From NCBI RefSeq assembly GCF_014898055.3, contig NW_023601104.1, forward strand, positions 38,752,210-38,816,209: a DNA stretch of 64,000 bases, written 5' to 3'. The stretch's first letter is position 1, and every line of letters starts with the position of its first letter. Origin of the DNA: Talpa occidentalis. Lineage: Eukaryota; Chordata; Mammalia; Eulipotyphla; Talpidae. This document shows, one piece after another, positions 49,501 through 58,426 of this stretch. A program made the position numbers and the translations under genes. The notes under the pieces are model-generated. The model searched no databases. It saw only the letters and a program-made list of their open reading frames with translations, and was not told the DNA's origin.

Positions 49501-52178
49501 CTTGTCCCTTCCTGAATCTACTGATTGCCTCCCAAGTCAACCACGCCCGTCTCCCCTTGGCAGACCTCTCACATCAATAGCTATCAAAACCTTACCCAGG
49601 GATCAAATTGCTGATAAAAGCTGCCATCTTCCAGTGTCTCATAGAAAACAATTTTCCCCCTCTTCTCTGCTTCTGAAACATTCACTATCTACAACTCCAT
49701 TTGCATTTATATAATATTTGGGAGTGTTTTGCCTGCCTCCCTAGCAATACCACAAGCTCCTTAAAATCAGATCCAAGGGCCTCCCTGGTGGTGCAAGGGG
49801 TTAAGCACAGCACTGTGAAGCTATCTGCAGCCTCTGCATCATAAGTTCAATCCCAAACCAGCCAGGGAGCTACTCACATGGTGCAGCAGACCTCTCCTGA
49901 CTCGCCCACTGCTCCCCTCAGCAGTGTATTTCAGTCATTCCTCTTGTTCTATTCCCCACTCTGTCTCTAGTGAATCCTCTCACCCCCACACTTCTGGCCT
50001 TTATCCTAGTTCTCGTATGCATAAATAAATAAATCTTTTTAAAAATCAGATCCAGGTCTCATTATGTCTGTTGGTATGACTTTCAAGGCCTAGCACTGTG
50101 TATTCAGCCTGTGTATTTACTAAGGAAACAAACCCTATAGCACTGTTTCTCAGTCCCATCTCCACCCTCTCCTCAAAGAACCCTTGGGGGCAGGCCTCAG
50201 ATACACCCTAAGCCCTTACTCCCTTCCTAAATGAAGTTCCCTCTGCTCCTAGTATGAGGTTTATCACAACCCCCCACACACCCAAGCCATGCTTGCCATC
50301 TCTCAGCTTTGTGTTCCCATTCCCTCCTTCATGCACAATACCTTGAGGATAAATTCAGGTTCCAAGGGGGCAAGTTCACTACAGACTTCAAGGAGGGTAG
50401 GGCCATCTGTCTCTTCTACATGTGACACCACAGCAGAGCACAGCAAGTGCATTAGAGCCAGCTGGGGTTGGGAAAGAGGGAAAACAAGGAAAGGGACCCT
50501 AAGGACCAACTTAAGCATCCACTCAGGTCAACATCCAAAATCAAGAACAGAGAGAATGAACCCCATATTTGGGAAGAGGTTTGTCCAACCAAGGCTAGAA
50601 AGGGGGATTAGGCAGTGAGAAATAAGAGCTGTGGAGGGGATCTGTTCAGCCTTTCATCCCCCTCTCAGTCTGCACCAGCCCTCCCTTCCGCCACCACCAA
50701 CCTCTCCCCGACTCTGGAACCTCACCTTTTTTTCCTGAAGGACCTGGTCAGTGAGCCCAGGTTGAGATTCAGAGTCCCCAAGGGCCAGCTTCAAGTCCAT
50801 TCCCTCCTTTTCATCGTCCTCTCCCAAGCTCAGGCTATACAAAGGCATTCGAGTCTCTGTCCATTTCTCCTCTTCTGGCTCTTGCTCTTCTGAAGACGAC
50901 AAATGACCCTGCAGGAACAGCTGGTATTACTCACAGTGTGTACCCAGAGACCCTCCACCACACCTGAAGGCAGCAAGCGGGGATAGGAAACATCCATATT
51001 GATCTTCCGGCTCTTGAACTCTTCTCCCCTTTCACAGCCACACAAGCCACTTTCCCTACTTGACCTTTCGAGTCTTAGCTCATCAGATGCTTCATGATCT
51101 TCTCCCTGCCTTCATCAACTTGTGGATGTCATAGTCTGGGAGCCTTAGTGATGCTACTGAAATATTTTAAAGTCAGAAAAAGGGCCAAGTCAATCACCCA
51201 GTAATTTTGGACTGCTTAACCTCTGAGCCTCACTGTAGTTACCCTGTGAGGTAGATTTTCATAGAATTCATTTTAAGGGTGAAGAAATGAGACTCCAAAA
51301 GGTTTAATTTTGCCAAAAATTATACGGCTTATAATCGGCAGAGATAGCATAAGGCCCGGATTAGCCTTTTCCCTCAGTCTATATCCCAAATCTATGCAGA
51401 AGCAATGTGATTCCGTCTTCCACCAGTTTTGGATCTGTGTGCTCAATGTACTCAAGCAGATGTGCCTGGTAGGCTTGTGTTTACATACGCACACGCAGGC
51501 AAGTGGGCTCATGCGCCCTCTCGTGCCCGAAGTGAGATGTGAAAGTACTTGACTGACTGTGCTACTGCAGTACAGTGCTGGCTCTCCACCCCGCCAGAGG
51601 TGTTCTGAGGACAGTACCTGTTTTTACTCTTGTCTAGAATATTTGAGCCAGATCTACAATAAGAGTAATGATGCCAATGAAGATTGTCTTGGTGGAAAGG
51701 GAAGCTGAGAAAGACTCTGAGGCGCTGAAAGCAAGGGGCAAGAGCATCCACAGACATGGCTGCATTTGACATGAATGCTGAGAGCTATTACCAAAGCTGT
51801 TCCCTGAGCACTCTCTGTGGCAGAGATGGATTTCAGGTCCCTGGGGTAGGTCAGGAGGTTTATTTTCTCAGAGAGGCACTGAGGCTTCCGGCTTGCAGGC
51901 TCAGAGAGCAGACAGTTGCTGGTATTCAGGCTGGAGAGATCAGCTTGCAGGAGGGGAGATGCCTGGAGGCACTGGAGCAAGGAACTGGTAGACACCGAGG
52001 TCTTAAGAAGAGGGAGAGTGTTCAAGCACCGGTTCTCTAAGGAAAGGACATCTGGGCGGACAGACAAGTGCCCATGTGGTTTCCCCACAGTCTTCAGGTC
52101 AGGAAGCAAGGCCAGGCACCGGTTCTCTAAGGAGAGGATGTCTGGATGGGCAAACAAATGCCCATTTGGTTTCTCCAT
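17160..52178 (-). CDS. TEP1: Telomerase protein component 1, 54 coding exons
   Basis: Large scaffold protein that binds telomerase RNA and vault RNA and is one of the three proteins of the vault particle. Reading the minus strand I could place all 54 coding exons (numbered 2-55); every junction has GT/AG and matching phase, giving 2548 residues against 2627 in human. Most of the shortfall is two missing N-terminal 30-residue repeats. Order of domains: N-terminal repeats (1-60), TROVE RNA-binding module (about 165-630), a von Willebrand A-like part (about 630-775), DUF4062 (about 828-940), NACHT NTPase (about 1090-1330) and a C-terminal array of WD40 repeats (about 1600-2548). The start ATG at 52176-52178 follows a short exonic leader whose acceptor has a strong pyrimidine tract. 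The stop is TGA at 17160-17162. The gene looks intact and functional. Confidence 0.96.
18246..18794 (-). mobile_element. Outer SINE of a nested pair, TEP1 intron 51
   Basis: Reverse older-subfamily SINE (18246-18358 and 18625-18794) split by a second SINE. Its own target-site duplications TTAACTATAACTTA are at 18232-18245 and 18795-18808. Confidence 0.9.
18359..18624 (+). mobile_element. Inner SINE of the nested pair
   Basis: Complete forward copy inserted into the outer SINE, duplicating host-SINE sequence GAACGGGCAGACTA / GAACAGGCAGACGG (18345-18358 and 18625-18638). Confidence 0.9.
18820..19110. repeat. L1-like fragment in TEP1 intron 51
   Basis: Contains CTTCATGTAAGTGAAATCAG and TCTGGTTTCTTTCACCTAAC, typical of the 3' region of old LINE-1 copies. 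Confidence 0.45.
19196..19462 (+). mobile_element. SINE in TEP1 intron 51
   Basis: Older subfamily, full length, target-site duplications AAAGTTCTTAGG at 19184-19195 and 19463-19474. Confidence 0.88.
19675..19748 (-). mobile_element. 3' SINE fragment beside TEP1 exon 51
   Basis: Only the tail part of a younger-subfamily copy in reverse (TTTATACAAACACTGGGTAC). It ends about 35 bp from exon 51. Confidence 0.75.
20216..20498 (+). mobile_element. SINE in TEP1 intron 49
   Basis: Full-length older-subfamily copy with target-site duplications TAAAGAGAAAAACCC at 20201-20215 and 20499-20513, about 20 bp from exon 50. Confidence 0.88.
22683..22950 (+). mobile_element. SINE, younger subfamily, TEP1 intron 44
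   Basis: Full length with a long A-tail and perfect target-site duplications AGAAGACATCGAAG at 22669-22682 and 22951-22964. Confidence 0.9.
23360..23600 (+). repeat. MIR element
   Basis: Shows the MIR order: TGGTTTCAAATCCCAGCTCTACTACT, then a CCACAGATTT segment, then AAGGTTGTTGTGGGGCTGA. Ancient mammalian SINE, well diverged. Confidence 0.6.
23911..24238 (+). mobile_element. SINE with 3'-transduced flank, TEP1 intron 43
   Basis: Younger-subfamily copy ending in an A run near 24200, followed by about 30 bp of unrelated sequence and a second A run. The target-site duplication AGAAAAACTTGTTTCAG (23894-23910, 24239-24255) encloses both, so the extra sequence moved with the SINE. The head also carries a small internal duplication of GATCCCYGGCC. 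Confidence 0.88.
24665..24885 (+). repeat. MIR element
   Basis: Matches the MIR pattern: TTAAGAGGATGGGCTTTCTT at the front, AGTGCAATGCCTGGTACATG and CTAAGTGCTCAATAAACATT at the end. Confidence 0.7.
28010..28160 (+). repeat. MER5-like remnant
   Basis: Contains CAGATCAGGAACACCTGCTT and AAAATGCAAAACTCGGGTCC, as in the middle of MER5A. Lies in TEP1 intron 35. Confidence 0.5.
29080..32981 (-). other. TEP1: TEP1 exons 24-34: NACHT NTPase and helical region
   Basis: Exon 24 32787-32981; 25 32482-32657; 26 32239-32395; 27 31953-32132; 28 31463-31555; 29 31098-31230; 30 30789-30939; 31 30448-30581; 32 30164-30252; 33 29769-29883; 34 29080-29320. The Walker A motif GQSGQGKT is at residues 1100-1107 and a Walker B-like LVLIVDGAD near 1193-1201, so nucleotide binding looks preserved. 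The following exons encode helical sequence typical of the STAND NTPase layout that couples the NTPase to the WD40 array. Confidence 0.93.
29410..29600 (+). repeat. MER5A-like element
   Basis: CTCAAAGTGTGACCCTCTGA, then AGGAACACCTGTTAAAAGTG, ending TTTGCGAACCACCAGTAT: the expected ends of MER5A. In TEP1 intron 33. Confidence 0.65.
33688..33945 (+). mobile_element. SINE, younger subfamily, TEP1 intron 21
   Basis: Lacks the first few bases of the head. Target-site duplications AAGAAGACA at 33679-33687 and 33946-33954. Confidence 0.85.
34250..34470 (-). repeat. MIR element, reverse
   Basis: Contains CTCTGCAATGTAGACATCAC, ATATGGGGAAACAGGCTAGG and a downstream segment like the MIR head. In TEP1 intron 20. 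Confidence 0.5.
34512..34577. repeat. 33-bp tandem duplication
   Basis: Two copies; the first 24 bases, starting TATTTCTCAAAGGAACGTCC, are identical at 34512-34535 and 34545-34568. In TEP1 intron 20. Confidence 0.85.
35450..35620 (-). repeat. MIR element, reverse
   Basis: CACTGTGAGGTAAATACAAC, TTATCTCCATTTTGCTGGTC and TCAAGTTACTATGTGGCAGA follow the reverse MIR order. In TEP1 intron 18. Confidence 0.5.
35860..38581 (-). other. TEP1: TEP1 exons 14-18: von Willebrand A-like part and linker
   Basis: Exon 14 38423-38581; exon 15 38164-38241; exon 16 37279-37403; exon 17 36906-36968; exon 18 35860-36018. Exon 14 encodes [20 protein letters not shown], exon 16 [20 protein letters not shown], exon 17 [17 protein letters not shown] and exon 18 the proline-rich linker [20 protein letters not shown]. 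The fold after TROVE resembles the vWA domain of Ro60, known from the family rather than visible here. Confidence 0.9.
39505..39745. repeat. Possible L1 3'-end fragment
   Basis: GATTACCAGAGGGAACAGCG followed by a G-rich stretch and an A-rich end, as in many LINE-1 3' ends. In TEP1 intron 12. Confidence 0.3.
40016..40287 (+). mobile_element. SINE, older subfamily, TEP1 intron 12
   Basis: Full-length copy from GGGCCTCCCTGGTGGCACAG to an A-tail. No clear target-site duplication. Confidence 0.85.
40741..40790. repeat. Small tandem duplication
   Basis: TAATTTCCCTATTAGCTAA occurs at 40741-40759 and 40772-40790, a 31-bp period, in TEP1 intron 12. Confidence 0.8.
41741..41768. repeat. (AC)14 microsatellite at the TEP1 exon 12 donor
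   Basis: On the minus strand this is (GT)14 and begins directly after the last base of exon 12 (41769), so its first GT is the intron 12 donor. Confidence 0.9.
42123..42190. repeat. 34-bp tandem duplication over the TEP1 exon 11 donor
   Basis: Units 42123-42156 and 42157-42190 differ at only a few bases. The right unit contains the last 13 bases of exon 11 and its donor; the left unit carries a second donor-like GTGTTA. Confidence 0.88.
43362..43615 (-). mobile_element. SINE, younger subfamily, TEP1 intron 9
   Basis: Reverse copy with perfect target-site duplications CTAGTTAGTTACTATTT at 43345-43361 and 43616-43632. Confidence 0.9.
44236..44275. repeat. 20-bp tandem duplication with a palindrome
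   Basis: GGGCACTGGTGCC plus a T run, twice in a row (44236-44255, 44256-44275). Each unit holds the inverted repeat GGCAC/GTGCC. In TEP1 intron 9. Confidence 0.8.
45167..45438 (+). mobile_element. SINE, younger subfamily, TEP1 intron 9
   Basis: Full length, tail TAAATTAATTAATTAAAAA; target-site duplications AAATTCTACAGAA at 45154-45166 and 45439-45451. Confidence 0.88.
46255..46563 (+). mobile_element. SINE, younger subfamily, TEP1 intron 8
   Basis: Full length with an expanded (AAAT)n tail; target-site duplications AACTCAGAAAAG at 46243-46254 and 46564-46575. It lies about 60 bp upstream, in transcript terms, of exon 9. Confidence 0.88.
47415..47605 (-). repeat. MIR element, reverse
   Basis: TATTATCCCCATTTTACATC, GGTCACACAGCCAGCAAGAG and TGGGATTCAAAACCAGG are the classic reverse MIR words. 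In TEP1 intron 7. Confidence 0.75.
47615..47890 (+). mobile_element. SINE, older subfamily, inserted beside the MIR
   Basis: Full-length copy placed at the end of the MIR at 47415-47605; target-site duplications read ACCAGGTGATATT (47602-47614) and AACAGGTGATATT (from about 47891). Confidence 0.87.
49776..50041 (+). mobile_element. SINE, older subfamily, TEP1 intron 4
   Basis: Full length; target-site duplications AAAATCAGATCCA at 49763-49775 and 50042-50054. Confidence 0.88.
51220..51390 (-). repeat. MIR element, reverse
   Basis: CCCTGTGAGGTAGATTTTCA, a GAAGAAATGAGACTCC segment and TAATCGGCAGAGATAGC match the reverse MIR order. In TEP1 intron 2. Confidence 0.5.
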
Positions 52179-53109
52179 CCTTGCAGCCAAATTAGTATTT
52201 GTCTAGAGAAAGGGAGAGATGGATGATGAGCAACTCACTGCACTGGGAGCGCATTTGCCCTGGAAGCATATCTTTCCCTGAATCACCCCCTCCCCTGGTA
52301 ATCCCAGTGACTTATGGGCAGAGAAAAAAACAGTATTTCTTTTCTAGGACTGGGTTCATCAAAGGAAAATTCCAGGGGACAGGAGTTGGGAAAAGTAAGT
52401 CAGAAGCTTAAGAACAGAGAAGTTTAAACAAAATAAGTGCTGGAGAGGAAAGGAACATGCTCTCTTCTGAGTGGGTAAAGGAGACCCTCGGGCTATCAGT
52501 GTGATTCCCTAGAATGTGCACTGTGGATTCTTAGCTCCAGAGAAACAAACAATTAAATGAAGTCGTCTATATTAACCACCTCTTTGACCAACTAAATGTG
52601 ATTTTGTCCCCATTATTCCTGCCAGGGTGTCCTCTTGTAACTAACAGAGTTCTTGTTACTACAAGAATTGATATATCTTCGCCTTTATCTTCACCTCTTG
52701 AGGAGAATATGACAGTACTGATCTCACTGAAATTCTTCCCTTGGCTTCCATGATGCTACCATCCTGTTTTTCTTTTTCCAACTCTAGCCTCACCTTCTTG
52801 GGGGTCTCTACTACTCCCTAAATGTTGATACTCCTTAGACGATATACCAATCTTTGTATGCATGTTCCCAGGGTCATCTCACTCACTCTGCGGTCCCAAA
52901 TGCAGTCCCAAATAACATTTCTATGTTGGCAAATCACAAATTCAGTCCTTGACCTAGAACTCTCTTGGGAGCTTTCTAGTCATGTACCTGTTTACCTGTT
53001 GGACATCTTCATTTGAATGACTCAAAAGTACTCAAAACTCATTCCAAATGTATCAATGACCCGTCCCTCGACTCATCCCCAAATTCAGCCCCCTTCTTTG
53101 TCTCCTCTG

Positions 53110-53285
53110 TTGAAAGGGGTTTGCGTTTGAACTCTGATTTCTCCACTTGGAATCATGGGAAAGTTTCTGAAACTTTCTGCACCTCAGTTTCCTTCTCTGA
53201 AAAACTGACGTAAGTACCAGCCTCAAGGAGTTATAGCATACCTGGCACTCAGTTCAATAAATGGAAGTTACTGTTATTTGTTATA
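53110..53285 (+). repeat. MIR fragment
   Basis: TCTGCACCTCAGTTTCCTTC, then ATACCTGGCACTCAGTTCAA and TAAATGGAAGTTACTGTTAT, the 3' half of MIR. In TEP1 intron 1. Confidence 0.6.
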
Positions 53286-54727
53286 ATGACCAAATCATCT
53301 GCCAAATCTATTATTCTACTTCCTCCATGTCTCACTAATCTATCTACTCCTTTCCATTCTGCCTTTGTTGAATTCCTCCAATCCGTTCGGTGATACATGG
53401 TATGTGGATATGTCTAAGGAGCTGGTGACACACACACCAGTCACTGGTTACGCCATCACCCTGTTTATTTTCTCTTCTAGGTATGTCAAATTGGCATGGG
53501 GATTTTCCTGAGCTGAAGGTAATCTTGACCCCTTCAGGGTCAACAGGCATTTTTGCCTCTCCACTACCTAGAAGAATTTAGATAAAGAAACTTGCCCATA
53601 ATGAAAGCTGTTATTAGAAATAAATTTTTATGACCTATCTGTATGGCAGGGCAAACATCTAAATTACTAACCATCTGCTCTTCTCATCACCCTGTGATTT
53701 ACCCTCCTCCCCTTGGAAGTCACAGTCCCCATTCTGGGCTCAAGATGGCATATAAACTTTCTTCTGCCTGTCTTCAGAGCCCGCATGTCTCTCTGGGTTC
53801 CCTGTAGGTACAAAATTATTTTTTTTCTCCTGTTAATCTGTCTTTTATCAATTTTATTAGTAGATCAGCAGGGGGAAAAAATATTAAAAGGGAAAATGTT
53901 CCACCTGAACACCAGAAAGGACAGGAGATCTTATCTTGGACATTCCATGGGCAAATTACATCAGCAACCATGGCCTCTAGGTACAGTTCCCTCATCTCTT
54001 TGCACTACATGAACATTCCTGAGTGGGGAAACTCAGAATTGACTCAAGATTAAAACAAAAAAAAAAAAAAAAAAAAAAAAAACTCAAGACAAAAATTAAG
54101 TTAACAGAAAAATACAATTAAATACTTTCTGGACCCTGGCGATTGCGGAGATTCAGTTGAACTACAGATGAAAAGTAAAAATCCCAGAAAAAAACCCCGC
54201 CCTCTAGTTTCATTCTCCAGAGATAACACTGCTAATAGTTTTATAGAAACTGTTTCAGCCATTTTCTATGCATATTCAAATAAATGTAATGTAAATACTC
54301 CAACACTCCATTTTTTTCTGTTTATTTTGCTTTGCACACTATTCTGCACTTAGAGAGCTTGGAGGCCCTGCCATGTTAACACACTCATTCTCACCCCACT
54401 TCGGCGATATGACACCCTGCTCTGTTTATGCTCGCCCAGGGTCCCAGCTCCACAAACGGAGCTCTGCCCCCAGAGCTCAGGGAAGGCAGTGACTCATTCT
54501 CACACGGTCTCTAGTCCTCGCCTCATCCCGTGTCCTTTCCTCCCCTGTCCCTCCCATTCTTTTTCCTTTTCCTCTTGCTTTCTCACCTCCCTTCTCACCG
54601 TCCCCTTCACCCCTCCGGCCCCTACCCCCCATCTCAGGCCGTCACCGACCTGCCGCGCCAGCCCTTCCCGTCCGCTCCCGACCGCGGCACCCGGCGCCCC
54701 GGACCCTGCGCCCCGCCCGGCGTCTAC

Positions 54728-54850
54728 CTGCTCCCGGCCCGCCGGGGCCGCCGGGCTGGGGAGCTGATTGTCCCGCGCGGGGCGTCCCGGGTCTCCGCAG
54801 CGGGAAGTTGGAGACGGGATCGCGCCCCGAGGGGGGTGGAGTGGAAACCA
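54728..54850 (-). other. TEP1: TEP1 non-coding exon 1 (provisional)
   Basis: Inside the CpG island the minus strand offers a donor, GGAGCAG followed by GTAGAC, at 54722-54728. It would pair with the exon 2 acceptor at 52203-52204, which follows a strong pyrimidine tract. This gives a short untranslated first exon and a first intron of about 2.5 kb. The transcription start, and so the right boundary, is a guess. Confidence 0.55.
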
Positions 54851-54903
54851 GGGCAGCGGCGGGGCGCGGAACTGCGCCCAGACCCAGCGCAGGCGGACGG
54901 GAA

Positions 54904-54976
54904 CGCGGGGCGGGGCGCGGGGCGCGGGGGCGGGGCGGGGCGCGAGGGCGGGGCGGGGGCGGGGCGGGGGCGGGGC
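54904..54976 (+). repeat. G-rich Sp1-site array
   Basis: Irregular tandem array of GGGGCGGGGC-like and GGGGCGCGGGG-like units on the plus strand, just upstream of the proposed TEP1 exon 1. Besides Sp1/KLF binding, the many runs of three to five G could fold into G-quadruplexes. Confidence 0.7.
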
Positions 54977-55212
54977 GCCAGAAGCCTGGGCTGCACCCCG
55001 CCAGCGGCCTGCGGGGCCCGGAGATGCGAACCCAGAGGACTTTGCCCCTTGTTCTGGGGCCGGAGTTTAGTGGCTCCCCGCACCCCCATAACTTCCCTCC
55101 ATTTTCCCTCTCTTTGATTTTCTTTTCTCTAGTTCCTAAAGCTCCCCCTTACCCCCACCCACCAGATACCCCTCTTTTGCTAAATTTCCTCTCCTTTCAC
55201 CTGTTCTATCTT

Positions 55213-55451
55213 TTTTTTAAATATTTATTTATTTATACAAGAACCGGGGTACAGATCAGAGGCGCAGGAGGGTGAGAGGATTCACCAGAGATAGAACAGG
55301 GAACAGAACAGGCAGACGAAACACACTGCTGAGGGGAGCAGCGGGTGAGCCTGGAGAGGTCTGCTTCGCCATGTGGGTCGCTCCCTGGCCGGGGATCGAA
55401 CTGGTGCTGCAGAGGCTGCGGACAGCTTCACAGTGCCACCAGGGCGGCCCC
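55213..55451 (-). mobile_element. SINE beside the TEP1 CpG island
   Basis: Reverse copy, intermediate between the two subfamilies at its 3' end; target-site duplications TCACCTGTTCTATCTT at 55197-55212 and 55452-55467. Confidence 0.88.
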
Positions 55452-55482
55452 TCACCTGTTCTATCTTAAAACACTTTCTCGA

Positions 55483-55570
55483 GGGGCCTCCCTGGTGTGG
55501 CAAGGGGTTAAGCACAGCACTGTGAAGCAATCTGCAGCCTCTGCAGCATGAGTTCGATCCCCAGCTGGCC
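55483..55570 (+). mobile_element. 3'-truncated SINE fragment
   Basis: Only the tRNA-like head (GGGGCCTCCCTGGTGTGGCA to GATCCCCAGCTGGCC) remains; the body and tail are missing. Confidence 0.75.
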
Positions 55571-56794
55571 AGATTTCAGCGTTTTCGCAGCCGATCTGGA
55601 CAAGTGGTTTGCTGTATGTGTGTGTTGGGGGAGGTGGGGAGGAGGTAGGGGGGGATGGGATCCAAAACAGGTGGACTCCATTATCCTAAAATTACTTTGT
55701 GAAAACAGGTTTAATAGGAAACACAAAGTCTAAAACTATGACTGTAACAAGATATAGATATGGCGTGATTAAGGCCGGATATATGGAAAGCATAATCTTC
55801 CCTTCTGTCAAGGAGATATCCTGGGATGACAGAGAATGTGGCTGAAGCCATCCTGAGTGGTGTACCTGGCACTGTTTCCCAGAAGGTGGGACCAGGCTCA
55901 AGTAAGAAACAAGTGATGGTTATATTACCTGACTGTGGGTCCTCACTCCGCTTAAAGGGGACTTATACTGCAGGCACACACAAAAGGTTAACAAAAGGTT
56001 TATTTACAAGGGAAGGGGAATGAGGAAATGTACAACTCAGGGAGAAAAGAGGGAGATAAATTCTTAAATGGGTCCTGCCCTTTCCTCTAACCTGGAATCC
56101 CAAATGACCCACCAAGACCAAACCTGCCTGGCCAAGAGCAGAGCCAAGTGCCCAAGGCCATACTAACATGGCTGGACTTATTTACAAACAGAGAAAATGG
56201 CTGCTTAACTCGGCCCTTAGGTCCTGCAACTTCCCTTTGGGAATGATGGGATCTGTAGTTCCCACTATCTTGATGGAGTGAGGGTGGCATCCACAAAGCC
56301 TGTATGGAGTTTGCTCAGGACATCCTTTCCACCTAACAGTTAGGACAGTCATGGTGGTGCTGTTTCAAGAGCAGGGCCTAGTGCAAAACAGATTGTCTTC
56401 TGGAAAATGTGATCTCTTTCCTTAGGAAGGTACATTTCAGTCTTTGTTAACAACTGAAATTCAGCTCCAAATTGGGGCACCCTATCGTCTCAATTTATTC
56501 AGTCAGATCCCATCTTCCTTCCTTTGATGCCGCCCTCACCACCTACCCCATCCATCCCAACAGTCCCTTTTTATAACAAATACTTTTATGTCCCCCTTAT
56601 AATCCTGAACAGCAATTTGTAAATAATCTAATTTACCTACACACTACTGAAAAAATTACAAACTATCTAAAGAGACAAAAGAATAATAGAAGGAAGGTGA
56701 TTCCTTATAAAATATTGTGTTTAGATATGTAAATATTTGGGCAGGACATTTAAAAAGACAGCAGTCAGCACTCAGAGCTATGTATCTCTATCTA

Positions 56795-56905
56795 GAATCA
56801 CCTTAACTAAAACCAGATCTTTTGCTCACCACCATCACCACCACCACCCACCCAACTTAATTTCTGATTCAGTAAGTCTGGGATAGGATCTGAGAATTTT
56901 CATTT
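56795..56905 (+). repeat. MER5-like remnant
   Basis: CTGATTCAGTAAGTCTGGGA followed by GGATCTGAGAATTTTCAT resembles the middle of MER5A. A short (CAC)n-like run lies inside it. Confidence 0.5.
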
Positions 56906-58155
56906 CCATTTTGAATTAATTTGAATTAACTTTAGTATATAGTGTAAAATGGCCATCTGGTTTCATTCATTTCTTTTGCATGTTGCGAAAGAAAAAAGTT
57001 TTCCCAATGCCCTTCATTGAAGAGACTTTCCTTTCTCCATTGTATGTTCTTTGTTCACCTCTTTATTGAAGTGTTTTATTGTGCGTTTCTTGTTCTTCCC
57101 CACTTTGATTCAACCAGCATCATATTCATCTATCAAATGGAAAGGTAGTATGTAAAATATATAAAACATGCCTCCTTCTGAAATTTCATGATCTCATGAA
57201 GGAAATAGATACACTCAGAATTCACAAAAATACAAGGCATATTATGAGAAGTGCTATATTCCACTATGAGCAAATTACAGGGTTATGTGGGAGAGCTAAC
57301 TTCCTGAAGGGAACAGACTTTGAACTGGGAAGTCCTTCTGTAAAGGACTGAAAGAGGAGTGATCTAGGGAATGTAAAGACCAGCTGTTTCACCAGATGAT
57401 TTTTTTCCTTTGTGAATAATTGCCTTTAGATTCATAGTTTGTTTCTGTTCAGTCTGACTAACTTTAAAGCATCACATGTTGCAATATATGGACAAGGGCT
57501 TAATTGGTAGCACTCAGCAGCACAGAAGTCATTCTGGGCCATCTAAAAGGCTCAGGAGCCTATCAGCAGGTTACAGGAATCTCAGGGCTTTCTCCCTGCT
57601 GACTCCTCTAATTCAGAATAACCCTGCATTTGTTTTCTGGTCTGTTGACATTCACAAACATTTTTCTTCACTTTCCTCCAATGGGTATTTCCTACTGTGA
57701 GTCATTCTTCCAATTCCAGTCTTTCTTACCAAGTACAGTAAATTACATAAGATACAAATTTTTTGGCTCTCTTCCCTTTCAGAAGTGCAGTTCAGCTTCA
57801 GTTAACAGTCAGCTGAGCTGTACTTTCTAGCTTCCCCACCAGCTGATGTAAACAAAGCTGTCTTGGTTGCTCTCAACCACCCTTGTGTCATCTACCCACT
57901 CAATACAAGCAAGTAACTTCCATCAATAAACATGGAACAGAAGAACCATTTAGTTGAATCCTGACTAATTTTAAATGAAACCAGTGACACATAAAATGAT
58001 GAGAAATACAATGAAATGGTTGCTATTTTAAGTTACTGGTTCGGGGGCTGTTTGCTCTGCAGCTCTAGATAACCAGAACACTATGTTTATGACTGGTTTA
58101 CATCAGATTGTTCTGTGGTCATTCCACTCTCTTTAAACCTTATTAATTAGTTTTT

Positions 58156-58426
58156 TGGGGCTCCCTGGTGGCACAGTGGGTTGAGCACAGCGCTGTGAAG
58201 CTGTCCACAGCCTCTGTACTGCGGGTCCAATTCCCAGCCCGCCAGGGAGATAACCACAAGGTGTTGCAGACCTCTCCTGCCTCACCCACTGCTCCCCTCA
58301 GTAGTATATTTCCGTCAGTCTGCCTGTTCTGCTCCCCACTCTGTTTCTGGTGAATTCTCTCACCCTCCTGTGCCTCTGGCCTATACCCCAGCTCTTGTAT
58401 AAATAAATCTTAAAAAAAAAACTCAG
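58156..58426 (+). mobile_element. SINE, intermediate type
   Basis: Full-length copy; target-site duplications TAATTAGTTTTT at 58144-58155 and 58427-58438. Confidence 0.87.

Larger units (their letters stand above)
48268..52202 (-). other. TEP1: TEP1 exons 2-7: N-terminal repeats and start of the RNA-binding region
   Basis: Exon 2 51792-52202 (coding from 52178); exon 3 50726-50908; exon 4 50342-50461; exon 5 49146-49307; exon 6 48632-48793; exon 7 48268-48342. Exon 2 encodes two about-30-residue repeats with core [12 protein letters not shown] / [12 protein letters not shown], then a serine-rich linker. Exon 3 is acidic. Exon 5 contains [20 protein letters not shown] and exon 6 [20 protein letters not shown], both near-identical to the human protein. 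Exon 7 is strongly diverged ([19 protein letters not shown]), so its boundaries are the least certain. Intron 4 holds a SINE at 49776-50041. Confidence 0.9.
54640..55040 (-). promoter_or_regulatory. TEP1: CpG island promoter of TEP1
   Basis: A sharply GC- and CpG-rich stretch in an otherwise AT-rich region, at the position expected for the TEP1 start. It contains many GGGGCGGGG-type Sp1 sites, concentrated at about 54904-54976 as an irregular repeat of GGGGC and GGGGGC units. No TATA box is seen. Long open frames across it on both strands are low-complexity G/R/P/A-rich sequence and not genes. Confidence 0.75.

Noticed and set aside
54530..55117. A 195-codon open frame on the plus strand in the GC-rich island, and a 121-codon one opposite
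   Set aside because: Both are low-complexity G/R/A/P-rich translations of a CpG island that is better explained as the TEP1 promoter; no family resemblance.
55700..56330. Possible LTR or other retroviral-like sequence
   Set aside because: No paired terminal repeats, primer-binding site or coding remnants could be found; left as unassigned intergenic DNA.
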